Part shown: positions 1 through 6,128 of the stretch, one piece after another
Layout of the letters: every line of letters starts with the position of its first letter
Position numbering within the stretch: position 1 is the stretch's first letter
Origin: SPCO01 sp964427285
Lineage (GTDB): Bacteria; Chloroflexota; Limnocylindria; Limnocylindrales; CSP1-4
DNA length: 6,576 nt
Direction of reading: 5' to 3'
Assembly: GCA_964427285.1 (NCBI GenBank)
Contig: CAYRTS010000112.1
Coordinates: forward strand, 1 to 6,576
Translations under genes and position numbers: made by a program
The notes under the pieces: generated by a model
What the model saw: the letters and a program-made list of their open reading frames with translations, nothing else
Database searches by the model: none
Told to the model about the DNA's origin: nothing

Positions 1-2
1 GT

Positions 3-119
3 TCCAGGACGCCCGGCCCGGAGGCGAGGCCGATGGCCGGCGACGGCCTCATGAAGACGCGCGAGGCGAGTCGCCGAAATCTGTCCGACACCGAGCGACG
101 CGACGCCTCCGAGACCTGA
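3..119 (+). CDS. C-terminal end of an unidentified plus-strand protein (partial)
   Basis: An open frame enters from the left edge and ends at a TGA at 117-119. Nearly all its codons end in G or C, as in the confirmed genes of the window, which is the main reason to believe it is coding. The last residues read MKTREASRRNLSDTERRDAS followed by ET: charged, hydrophilic and without a recognisable motif, so they look like a disordered tail. The stop lies 30 bases from the stop of the convergent gene at 150. No function can be assigned from about 38 residues, and a chance open frame in GC-rich DNA is possible. Confidence 0.35.
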   Translation, partial: SRTPGPEARPMAGDGLMKTREASRRNLSDTERRDASET

Positions 120-149
120 TCCTGGACCGGACGACGGGCCCGCCGCACG

Positions 150-572
150 TTATGAGGCGGTCAGACCCGACCTCGGCCGGCTGCGCAGCGGACGCGTTCC
201 GGCGGCGTAGCGGGGCGCCTCGGCCCGCCTCGGCAGCGTGTTCGCCACGGCCGCGACCGGCGGGGGTCCGATCGGTGCCACTTTGAGCACGCCCAGGGCC
301 CAGTCGGCATCGGCACGAAGCTGGGCGTCCATCCGTCGTCGCGCTGCGCGGAGGGCCGCCTGTGCGGCTTCGCGCTCGCCCGTGACGCCCGCGCGTGCGA
401 TCACCCGGACGGCAAATGCGGCGAGAGTCGGCACCTTGAGCCACGGCGTGACCGCTTCGATCGCCGCGGCGCCGTGCGCCGCGATCGCGTCCCGAAGGTC
501 GATCCGGTTCGCTGGGTCGGCGCTCTCCGCACGGGTCAGCAGGTTCTCGAGTCCATCTTTCTTGTTGGGCAT
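150..572 (-). CDS. Small alpha-helical protein of unknown function (140 aa)
   Basis: I do not recognise a named family. The protein begins MPNKKDGLENLLTRAESADP. Residues 1 to about 95 are Ala/Leu/Arg-rich with helix-turn-helix spacing, including a RIDLRDAIAAHGAAAIEAV segment and then PWLKVPTLAAFAVRVIARAG, which resembles two HEAT-like helical hairpins. The last 40 residues are rich in Pro, Arg and Ala and probably disordered. There is no signal peptide, membrane segment or cysteine, so a cytoplasmic protein is likely. The start at 572 was chosen because a GGAG (579-582, read on the minus strand) sits six bases upstream. The frame is open further upstream to 686, but that stretch is low-quality Arg/Ala-rich translation and includes the ribosome binding site. 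The stop is TAA. The gene is divergent from the flippase gene and convergent with the fragment at the left edge. Coding is well supported; the HEAT-like fold is only an impression by eye. Confidence 0.75.
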   Translation of the reverse strand: MPNKKDGLENLLTRAESADPANRIDLRDAIAAHGAAAIEAVTPWLKVPTLAAFAVRVIARAGVTGEREAAQAALRAARRRMDAQLRADADWALGVLKVAPIGPPPVAAVANTLPRRAEAPRYAAGTRPLRSRPRSGLTAS

Positions 573-809
573 CCACATCTCCAGCCGGCACGCTCGGCGG
601 CGCGCAACAAGCCAAGGATACTCCTCCGCTGCCCCGCGACGACTGCAAGACGCCGCGGCGCCATGTCGTCCACGCGCGACCCACACGTATCATGTCCGGG
701 CGATGGCCAACCAGCGCGCCCCAGGTGAAGCTGTGACCGCGCCCACCGACCGTTGCTGGCGACCGACCTCGTTCGTCCACGGATGCCTGACCGCCAGCCC
801 GACCATCCC
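573..809. promoter_or_regulatory. Divergent intergenic region between the 140-aa protein and the MurJ-like gene
   Basis: These 237 bases separate two divergent genes, so promoters for both should lie here. On the plus strand TATCAT at 688-693 fits a TANNNT-type -10 element, but there is no convincing -35 box at 17 bases. It lies ten bases before an ATG at 703 that opens a 36-codon frame ending in TGA at 811-813, overlapping the flippase ATG at 810 as ATGA. On the minus strand TATCCT (617-622) is a weak -10 candidate. No clear hairpin, riboswitch or operator palindrome was seen. Confidence 0.3.
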
Positions 810-2156
810 ATGAGGGCGATCCACCGCCTCGTTGATCGGGTCTTTCCGCGCGGGGCGCTCGTCCTCTCGGTCCTGTCGCTGGGCTACTTCGCAATTGGCG
901 TGGTGCGCAATCGGGTCTTCGCCAACACGTTTGGGGCAGGACCCGAGCTAGATGCCTACTACGCGGCCTTCCGGATCCCGGAGATCGCCCTCGATGTCCT
1001 GGTGGCCGCCGGGCTGACCGCGCCGTTCGTGCCGATCTACACAAGCCTCCGCGCAGATGACGAAGAAGCGGCAAACCGGTTTGGCCGGACGGTCCTGACC
1101 GCGGCGATCGGGGTGATGACGATCGCCAGCGCCCTGATCTTTCTGCTGGCTCCCTGGATCGGTGCGGGACTGACGGGCTTCGACCCCGCCACGCAGGCGC
1201 TGTATGTCGATCTGCTGCGGATCAACTGCCTGGCCCAGATCCTGTTTGCGGCCTCATTCGCGCTCGGCGAGATCCTCGTGGCGCATCGGCGGTTCGCGTG
1301 GTACGCGTTCGCGCCGATCCTGTACACCGGCGGGATCGTGGTCGGAACCGTGCTCTTCGCCGAGCGGTTCGGGATCGCGGCAACGGCGTGGGGTGCCGTC
1401 GGCGGGGCCGCGGCCCACCTGGCCGTCCGGACGGCGGGGGCGCTGCGGACGAGCTTTCGAATCCGGCCCGCGTTTGACGTTCGCGCCGGATCGTTCCGCG
1501 AGTTCGTCCGGTTGATGCTCCCGCGCATGGCCAGCCACCCGATCGAGTTGTTGATGCTGACCTGGTTCACCGTGATGGCCACCGGGCTGGGCGCCGGGAG
1601 CGTCACCTCGTTCAACTTCGCGTCGGACTACCAGGTGGTCCCCATCCTGCTCATCGGGGCACCGTTCTCGCTGGCGATCTTTCCCACGCTGTCGGCGGCC
1701 TTCGCCGACGGCGATGCGGCCACCTTCCGGGCGGTCCTGGCACGGAACCTGGCCACGATCGCCATCCTCACGACCGTGGCGGCCGCCGGCCTGTTCGTCG
1801 TCTCCGGGACAGTCGTCAACCTGCTGCTCGGTGGCGGGCGCTTCGGGTCAGACGACGTCGCCCGGACCGCGGCCGTCGTGGCGGCCTTCGCGCTGTCGAT
1901 CCCGTTCGATGCCCTGGCCTACCCGTTGTCCCGGGGCCTCTACGCGACGCACGACACGCTGCGCCAGGCGGCATCGTCGTTCGTCGCCCTCGGTGTGGTG
2001 ATCGTCGTCTCATCGGCGCTCGTGGTGCCGGTGGGGATCCTGGCCATCCCTCTTGGCTACGCGGCCGGCATGGCGGCCAAGGACCTGCTGCTGGCGATCT
2101 TCCTGATCCGCCGCGTTCGGGCCGTGCAGGCCATCCCGGTCAGTTCGTCGGGCTGA
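810..2156 (+). CDS. murJ: MurJ/MviN-family lipid flippase (MOP superfamily), divergent
   Basis: An integral membrane protein of the MOP exporter superfamily, MurJ branch. MurJ moves the peptidoglycan precursor lipid II from the inner to the outer face of the cytoplasmic membrane. From the chosen start it has 448 residues and about 12 hydrophobic segments, against about 510 residues and 14 segments in E. coli MurJ; the C-terminal pair appears absent. The family signature is clear near the N-terminus: VVRN (31-34), FGAGPELDAYYAAFRIP (41-57) and APFVP (71-75). TM8 carries a FPTLSAAF motif (291-298) like FPSLS of the family. By eye alignment, E. coli Arg24 and Asp39 are matched by Arg33 and Asp48, but Arg18, Arg52 and Arg270 correspond to Phe27, Leu61 and Asp273. 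The ATG at 810 gives the usual short cytoplasmic lead before TM1. TTG at 753 and ATG at 783 are alternatives, and none has a good ribosome binding site. The family is certain; the lipid II substrate is not, and a paralogue moving another polyprenyl-linked glycan is possible. Confidence 0.88.
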   Translation: MRAIHRLVDRVFPRGALVLSVLSLGYFAIGVVRNRVFANTFGAGPELDAYYAAFRIPEIALDVLVAAGLTAPFVPIYTSLRADDEEAANRFGRTVLTAAIGVMTIASALIFLLAPWIGAGLTGFDPATQALYVDLLRINCLAQILFAASFALGEILVAHRRFAWYAFAPILYTGGIVVGTVLFAERFGIAATAWGAVGGAAAHLAVRTAGALRTSFRIRPAFDVRAGSFREFVRLMLPRMASHPIELLMLTWFTVMATGLGAGSVTSFNFASDYQVVPILLIGAPFSLAIFPTLSAAFADGDAATFRAVLARNLATIAILTTVAAAGLFVVSGTVVNLLLGGGRFGSDDVARTAAVVAAFALSIPFDALAYPLSRGLYATHDTLRQAASSFVALGVVIVVSSALVVPVGILAIPLGYAAGMAAKDLLLAIFLIRRVRAVQAIPVSSSG

Positions 2157-3150
2157 CCACGACCGTTGGCACCACGACGATGAACAGGCCGTCGCGTTCC
2201 GGATAGAGCCCCTCCGGACGCTTCCAGCGGAGGAAGTTGCGCTCCATTTCGGCCGCATCCTGGAAGGTGCCAGGCGGATCGGACGGACCCCAGATGCTCG
2301 AGACCCACGGATACCACGGGTCGAGGATGTAGGCTCCTTCCACCAGGGCATCGGCGAACTGCGTCGGGGCCGCATCCGCGCGGAACCCCGTCATGACCCA
2401 GGTGTGCGCGCCCCGCCAGGCGAGGAGAATGGCCGGCGAACCCGTCGCCTGGATCGCGACCGCGGCATCACGCAGCGCATCCTCGCGGGTCTCGTAGCCG
2501 CGGACCTCGTAGCCGGTCGCCCCATACGCCTCGAGTGCCAGGACCATCGCGGATGGGCCCCACTTGCCGTTGTGGCTGTCGCCGAAGCTCTCCCACTCCT
2601 TGACGCGGCCCTGAAGTTCGCGTTGGAACGCATCGGACGTGTCCGCCAATCCCAGCACGGCCAGGGTCATCTGGACGCCTGCCGGAGCGCACCAGGTGTC
2701 CTTGACCTCGTGGGCGAAGACCGCCTGATGATCGCTGACGATGTCGACATCGACCGGCCCGCGGACCGGAGACGGTGGCGGCGAAGGCACGCCGGTGGCG
2801 GGATCCGCGCTCGGGCCCGGGGCGAGGCTCGCGCCCGGGGCAAGACTCGCGCCTGGGGCGAGTGATGGGAGGACCGTCGCGCCCGGAGTGGCTGGCGGCG
2901 CGGTGACGAGGACCGTGCCATCGGTCGGGCGGTCCGGCACCGGGCCCGCGATGAATCGATCGATCCTGTCCACGGCGCGCTCGAACAGATCGCCCGCCCC
3001 AAACGTATCGGTCGTCACGGCGAAGGCGGCGAACGCGCTGCCACCGACAAATGCCAGGAACGCGGCCAGGCCCACCCCACGGGCGAAGGAGCCGCGCCAA
3101 CGACGACGGCCGTTGTCGCGAACGTAGTAGCGCCGTTCCCGAAAAGACAT
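2140..3150 (-). CDS. Membrane-anchored or exported C39-like cysteine peptidase domain protein
   Basis: This 336-residue protein has three parts. Residues 1-20 are strongly basic (RERRYYVRDNGRRRWRG) and precede a hydrophobic segment at about 25-45, an N-in membrane anchor or an uncleaved signal; AFA before VTTDTF could be a signal peptidase site. Residues about 75-130 form a Pro/Ala/Ser-rich linker with a threefold SLAPGA repeat, apt to hold the domain away from the membrane. Residues about 135-330 resemble papain-like C39 peptidases (Peptidase_C39_2 type): DTWCAPAGVQM supplies the candidate nucleophile Cys154, GAHTWVMTGF supplies His249 and YILDPWYP supplies Asp277. The order Cys, His, Asp is that of the clan. 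The domain should be extracytoplasmic; its substrate is unknown, and there is no adjacent ABC transporter or bacteriocin precursor, which argues against a leader-processing role. The ATG at 3148-3150 was chosen because the basic/hydrophobic start follows at once; the frame stays open to 3282, but with an unlikely N-terminus. Catalytic activity is not proven by sequence. Confidence 0.82.
   Translation of the reverse strand: MSFRERRYYVRDNGRRRWRGSFARGVGLAAFLAFVGGSAFAAFAVTTDTFGAGDLFERAVDRIDRFIAGPVPDRPTDGTVLVTAPPATPGATVLPSLAPGASLAPGASLAPGPSADPATGVPSPPPSPVRGPVDVDIVSDHQAVFAHEVKDTWCAPAGVQMTLAVLGLADTSDAFQRELQGRVKEWESFGDSHNGKWGPSAMVLALEAYGATGYEVRGYETREDALRDAAVAIQATGSPAILLAWRGAHTWVMTGFRADAAPTQFADALVEGAYILDPWYPWVSSIWGPSDPPGTFQDAAEMERNFLRWKRPEGLYPERDGLFIVVVPTVVVSPTN
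2813..2866 (-). repeat. Three 18-bp in-frame tandem repeats in the peptidase linker
   Basis: Units lie at 2813-2830, 2831-2848 and 2849-2866 on the plus strand, with the shared core GCCCGGGGCGAG varying at a few bases. Read on the minus strand they encode successive SLAPGA hexapeptides at about residues 96-112 of the C39-like protein. The length is a multiple of three, so copy-number change would alter linker length without shifting the frame. Confidence 0.85.
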
Positions 3151-3342
3151 GATCGGTGCGGTTGCCTCGGACTGCCTGCGTCGTGAGAGGACGTTCGAGC
3201 ACCCAGGAATGCCACACCAGGCTCTGCCCGTCCGCCCTGGCGCAGAAGGGAGCGTGCCACAGATCCCGCCGTCCATCCTCAATCCATGGGACGATTGGCG
3301 CCACGCCCGGGTCCGACCCTACCCAGCAGTCAGGAGGTCCCA
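3151..3342. promoter_or_regulatory. Divergent promoter region of the peptidase gene and the serine operon
   Basis: These 192 bases lie between divergent start codons and must hold the control of the serine operon unless a promoter lies within the peptidase gene. The only plus-strand pair I can propose is TTGGCG (3295-3300) with TACCCA (3320-3325), 19 bases apart, which is weak. I saw no T-box, riboswitch-like fold, attenuator or long palindrome. The boundary positions are firm; the specific boxes are a guess. Confidence 0.3.
3332..3337 (+). promoter_or_regulatory. Strong Shine-Dalgarno AGGAGG of the aminotransferase gene
   Basis: A perfect AGGAGG lies five bases before the ATG at 3343. It decides the start of the aminotransferase against an upstream in-frame ATG at 3286, which would place the ribosome binding site inside the coding region. 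It is the best such site in the window and suggests high expression of the first gene of the serine operon. Confidence 0.85.
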
Positions 3343-4533
3343 ATGGATCGCTTCGAACCCAACCTGCGCATCCCCGGCCCCACCGGCCTCCCACCAAGCG
3401 TCCGTGAGGCCGGCGCGCGGCAGATGATCAACCATCGCGGGCCGGAATTCGCGGCGATGCTCGGGCGGATCCTGGCCGGGATGAAGCCGTTCTTCGGCAC
3501 GACGAGTGACATCGCGATGATCACGACCGCCGGGACCGGCGGACTCGAAGCGGCTGTTGTGAATACCCTCTCCCCGGGTGATCGCGTGCTCGGCGTCTCG
3601 ATCGGCTCGTTTGGTGATCGGTTCGCCAAGATCGCGCGGACCTATGGCGCCGACGTCACGAAGATCGAGGTCGAATGGGGCCAGGCGGCCGACCCGGCCG
3701 TACTCCGCGAGCACCTCCAGCGTGATTCGAGCTACCGGGCGGTCCTGCTGACCCACAACGAGACGTCGACCGGCGTGATGAACCCGATCCCGGAGCTCGC
3801 TGCGGTGATCCGGGAACTGGCGCCCGAGGCACTCATCCTGGTCGACAGCGTGTCCGGCCTGGGCGCGGTGCCGTTCGAGATGGACGCCTGGGGCGTGGAC
3901 GTGGTGGTGACGGGCTCCCAGAAGGCCTGGATGGCGGCCCCCGGTCTGGCGATGATCGCCGCATCTCCACGGGCGTGGACCGCAATGGAGACCGCGACCA
4001 TGCCGCGGTTCTACCTGGACCTTCGACTGCATCGCGATAGTCACGCCGGTGGCGAGACGCCGTGGACGCCGGCCATTGCCGTGGTCGCGCAGGTCGATGA
4101 AGGGATTCGGCTGATGACCGCGGAGGGGGCCGATGCCGTCTTTGCGCGCCACGAAGCGTGCGCCGCGGCCTCCCGCGCCGGTCTCGGGGCACTCGGGTTC
4201 GCGCTCTTCGCCGACCAGCGGTATGCCTCGCGAACCGTCACCGCGGCGATCGTCCCCGACGACCTCGACTGGAAGGCCTTCAACGGCGGGCTCAAGCGCC
4301 GCGGCGTCGTCCTCGCCGGTGGCCAGGGCAAGCTCACCGGCAAGATCTTTCGGCTAGGGCACCTGGGTTCCGTCACGATCGAGGAGATCCTTGGCGCAAT
4401 GAGTGCCCTCGAATTTGTGTCCCTGGCGAGCGGGCGGACGTTCAGGCCGGGTTCGGCCGTCGCCGCCGCCCAGGTCGCCGCGCTGGAGTCGTACGCCGTC
4501 GCTACCCCGGCCGGCGCCGGCGCGGGTGCATGA
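3343..4533 (+). CDS. Class V PLP aminotransferase (serine-pyruvate/alanine-glyoxylate type), probable phosphoserine aminotransferase
   Basis: A 396-residue fold-type I PLP enzyme of the alanine-glyoxylate/serine-pyruvate aminotransferase group of class V. Visible family motifs in order are IPGPTGLPPSV (10-20), HRGPEF (31-36), the cofactor phosphate loop region GTGGLEAAVVN (64-74), HNETSTGVMNPI (138-149), the PLP-ring aspartate in VDSVSGLGAVPF (Asp168), the Schiff-base lysine in GSQKAW (Lys194) and the substrate-carboxylate arginine in FRLGHLG (Arg337). Length is normal for the family; the tail ends in a low-complexity AGAGAGA. It overlaps serA by ATGA, so the two are translated together. A class V enzyme beside serA and no serC in view suggests it converts 3-phosphohydroxypyruvate plus glutamate or another donor to phosphoserine, as proposed for the related enzyme of Methanocaldococcus. 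Serine-pyruvate or alanine-glyoxylate transamination is the alternative, since substrate specificity cannot be read from these motifs. The protein should be cytoplasmic. Confidence 0.9.
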   Translation: MDRFEPNLRIPGPTGLPPSVREAGARQMINHRGPEFAAMLGRILAGMKPFFGTTSDIAMITTAGTGGLEAAVVNTLSPGDRVLGVSIGSFGDRFAKIARTYGADVTKIEVEWGQAADPAVLREHLQRDSSYRAVLLTHNETSTGVMNPIPELAAVIRELAPEALILVDSVSGLGAVPFEMDAWGVDVVVTGSQKAWMAAPGLAMIAASPRAWTAMETATMPRFYLDLRLHRDSHAGGETPWTPAIAVVAQVDEGIRLMTAEGADAVFARHEACAAASRAGLGALGFALFADQRYASRTVTAAIVPDDLDWKAFNGGLKRRGVVLAGGQGKLTGKIFRLGHLGSVTIEEILGAMSALEFVSLASGRTFRPGSAVAAAQVAALESYAVATPAGAGAGA

Positions 4534-6128
4534 GGGTCCTCGTCGCCGAGCCGATCGCCAGCGAGGGCGTCGATCTCCTTCGGGCCAGTCACGAGGTCGA
4601 TGAGCGGCCCGGCCTGACACCCGACGCGCTGAGAGAGATCCTGCCCGGCTACGACGCGCTCATCGTCCGTAGCCAGGTCGCCGTCGATGACGCACTCATT
4701 GCCGCCGGGGTCAACCTGGTCGTCATCGGGCGCGCCGGCGTAGGCGTGGACAACGTCGATCTGGATGCGGCGACCCGGGCCGGGATCGTGGTCGTCAACG
4801 CCCCGACCGGGAACACGATCGCGGCGGCCGAGCACACCCTCGCGCTGCTCTACGGGCTGGCGCGCAGGACCGCCCCCGCCGATGCGTCCGTCCGTCGCGG
4901 GGAGTGGCAGCGGGCGCAGTTCACGGGCCTCGAGCTGCGTGGACGGACCCTCGGGATCATCGGGCTCGGCAAGATCGGACAGGCCATCGCCGTCCGGGCC
5001 AACGCGATGGAGATGGTTGTCCTGGCGACGGACCCGTTCGTGACCGCTGAGCAGGCAGCCAACCACGGCGTGGAGCTGGTCGAGCTCGATGCGTTGCTGC
5101 GCCGGGCGGACGTGGTCAGCGTGCACGTCCCGTTGACGCGCGCGACGCGCGGGCTGATCGGCCGCGAGGCCATCGCCAAGCTCAAGCCCGGATCGATCGT
5201 GCTCAATGTCGCCCGGGGCGGCGTCGTCGACGAGGCGGCACTGGCCGAGGCGCTCACCAGCGGCCATCTCGGCGGCGCCGGGATCGACGTCTTCGACCAC
5301 GAGCCGCCGATCAATTCACCCCTGCTCGCCGCCCCGAACACGTTGCTGACCCCGCACCTCGGCGCCTCCACGTCCGAAGCCCAGGTCCTCGTCGCCAAGG
5401 AGGTGGCGATGCAGGTGCTCGACGTGCTCGACGGACGGAGCGCCCGCTATGCGGTTAACGCGCCGCTGTTGACCCCCGAGACGGCCCGGGCGCTCGCGCC
5501 ATACCTGCCGCTGGCCGAGATCCTTGGCCGGTTCTTCGCGCAGTTTTCGCGGGGCGGCGTTCGCACCCTGACGCTTGAGATCGCGGGTGATCTCGCCGCG
5601 CATGAGGGATCGCCGTTGGTGGCCGCGGTGCTGCGGGGGCTGCTCGAAACGACCACCACGGAGCGGGTGAACCTGGTCAACGCCGGCGCCCTCGCGAAAG
5701 CCCGCGGGATCACCGTGATCGAACGCAAGACCCCGGACGCGGGCGCCTTTGGGGCGCTCCTCACCCTGTCCGGGGAGGCCGGGTCCGGGGAGGCCGGGAC
5801 GCGCACCGCGCTGGTTGCCGGGACCGTGGCCGCCGGCGAACCACGGATCACGCGGCTGGACGAATACCGGCTCGACATGGCACCGGCCGACACGATGCTC
5901 ATCACGCGTCACATGGACCGGCCGGGCACGGTAGGCCGGGTCGGGGTCATGCTGGGCGAGGCGGATGTCAACATCAGTGCGATGCACCTGGGTCGCGGCC
6001 GGCCGCGCGAGGACGCCCTGATGATCCTGGCGCTCGATGACGACGTTCCGGACTCGGTCTGCACGGCCATCCGGGCGCAGGAGGCGGTCCTGGACCTGTG
6101 GACGATCCGACTGGGGAGCACGCGCTGA
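4530..6128 (+). CDS. serA: D-3-phosphoglycerate dehydrogenase, long form with ACT domain
   Basis: Catalyses NAD-dependent oxidation of 3-phosphoglycerate to 3-phosphohydroxypyruvate, the first committed step of serine synthesis. The 532 residues match the long SerA type of Mycobacterium and Bacillus. The substrate-binding part (1-98 and about 285-315) surrounds the Rossmann domain, with GLGKIG at 145-150 and Asp168 for the NAD ribose. The catalytic set is complete: Arg229 in NVARGG, Glu258 in FDHEPP and His276 in LTPHLGAS. Residues about 318-450 form the intervening (ASB) domain and about 454-528 the ACT domain. In the ACT domain His461, Asp463 and Asn481 fall where the serine-contacting residues of E. 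coli and Mycobacterium SerA lie, so feedback inhibition by serine is likely. The ATG at 4530 overlaps the aminotransferase TGA as ATGA, with no separate ribosome binding site, which implies translational coupling. The frame is open upstream to 4158, but that part is antiphase to the aminotransferase gene and is not SerA. A perfect 15-bp duplication lies in the ASB domain. Confidence 0.96.
   Translation: MRVLVAEPIASEGVDLLRASHEVDERPGLTPDALREILPGYDALIVRSQVAVDDALIAAGVNLVVIGRAGVGVDNVDLDAATRAGIVVVNAPTGNTIAAAEHTLALLYGLARRTAPADASVRRGEWQRAQFTGLELRGRTLGIIGLGKIGQAIAVRANAMEMVVLATDPFVTAEQAANHGVELVELDALLRRADVVSVHVPLTRATRGLIGREAIAKLKPGSIVLNVARGGVVDEAALAEALTSGHLGGAGIDVFDHEPPINSPLLAAPNTLLTPHLGASTSEAQVLVAKEVAMQVLDVLDGRSARYAVNAPLLTPETARALAPYLPLAEILGRFFAQFSRGGVRTLTLEIAGDLAAHEGSPLVAAVLRGLLETTTTERVNLVNAGALAKARGITVIERKTPDAGAFGALLTLSGEAGSGEAGTRTALVAGTVAAGEPRITRLDEYRLDMAPADTMLITRHMDRPGTVGRVGVMLGEADVNISAMHLGRGRPREDALMILALDDDVPDSVCTAIRAQEAVLDLWTIRLGSTR
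5769..5798 (+). repeat. Perfect 15-bp tandem duplication inside serA
   Basis: The unit TCCGGGGAGGCCGGG occurs twice in a row (5769-5783 and 5784-5798) and encodes SGEAG twice at residues 414-423 of SerA. It lies in the ASB domain, probably in a surface loop between two strands, since LLTLSG and TALVAG on either side look like beta strands. Both copies are identical at every base, so the duplication is probably recent or homogenised by slippage. Confidence 0.9.

Noticed and set aside
120..149. Possible intrinsic terminator between the convergent ends at 119 and 150
   Set aside because: There is a short GC palindrome (CGGGCCCG) but no adequate stem-loop and no T-run on either side.
49..1074. 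Long minus-strand open frame of 341 codons
   Set aside because: It overlaps the 140-aa gene in another frame and lies antisense to the flippase start; its translation is Arg/Gly/Ser-rich with no domain, typical of antisense frames in GC-rich DNA.
3151..3282. In-frame upstream extension of the C39-like protein
   Set aside because: It adds 44 residues without domain character before the basic and hydrophobic N-terminus, and no ribosome binding site supports the start at 3282.
2468..3397. Minus-strand open frame of 309 codons overlapping the C39-like gene
   Set aside because: It is a frame-shifted shadow of the peptidase gene and lacks the Cys/His/Asp motifs.
4158..4529. In-frame 124-codon upstream extension of serA
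   Set aside because: It lies inside the aminotransferase gene in another frame and is Arg-rich; SerA proteins begin at the MRVLVAEPI sequence from 4530.
4041..5300. Minus-strand open frame of 419 codons opposite the aminotransferase and serA
   Set aside because: Both plus-strand genes beneath it carry full family motifs; the antisense translation is Asp/Arg/Gly-rich and has no recognisable domain.
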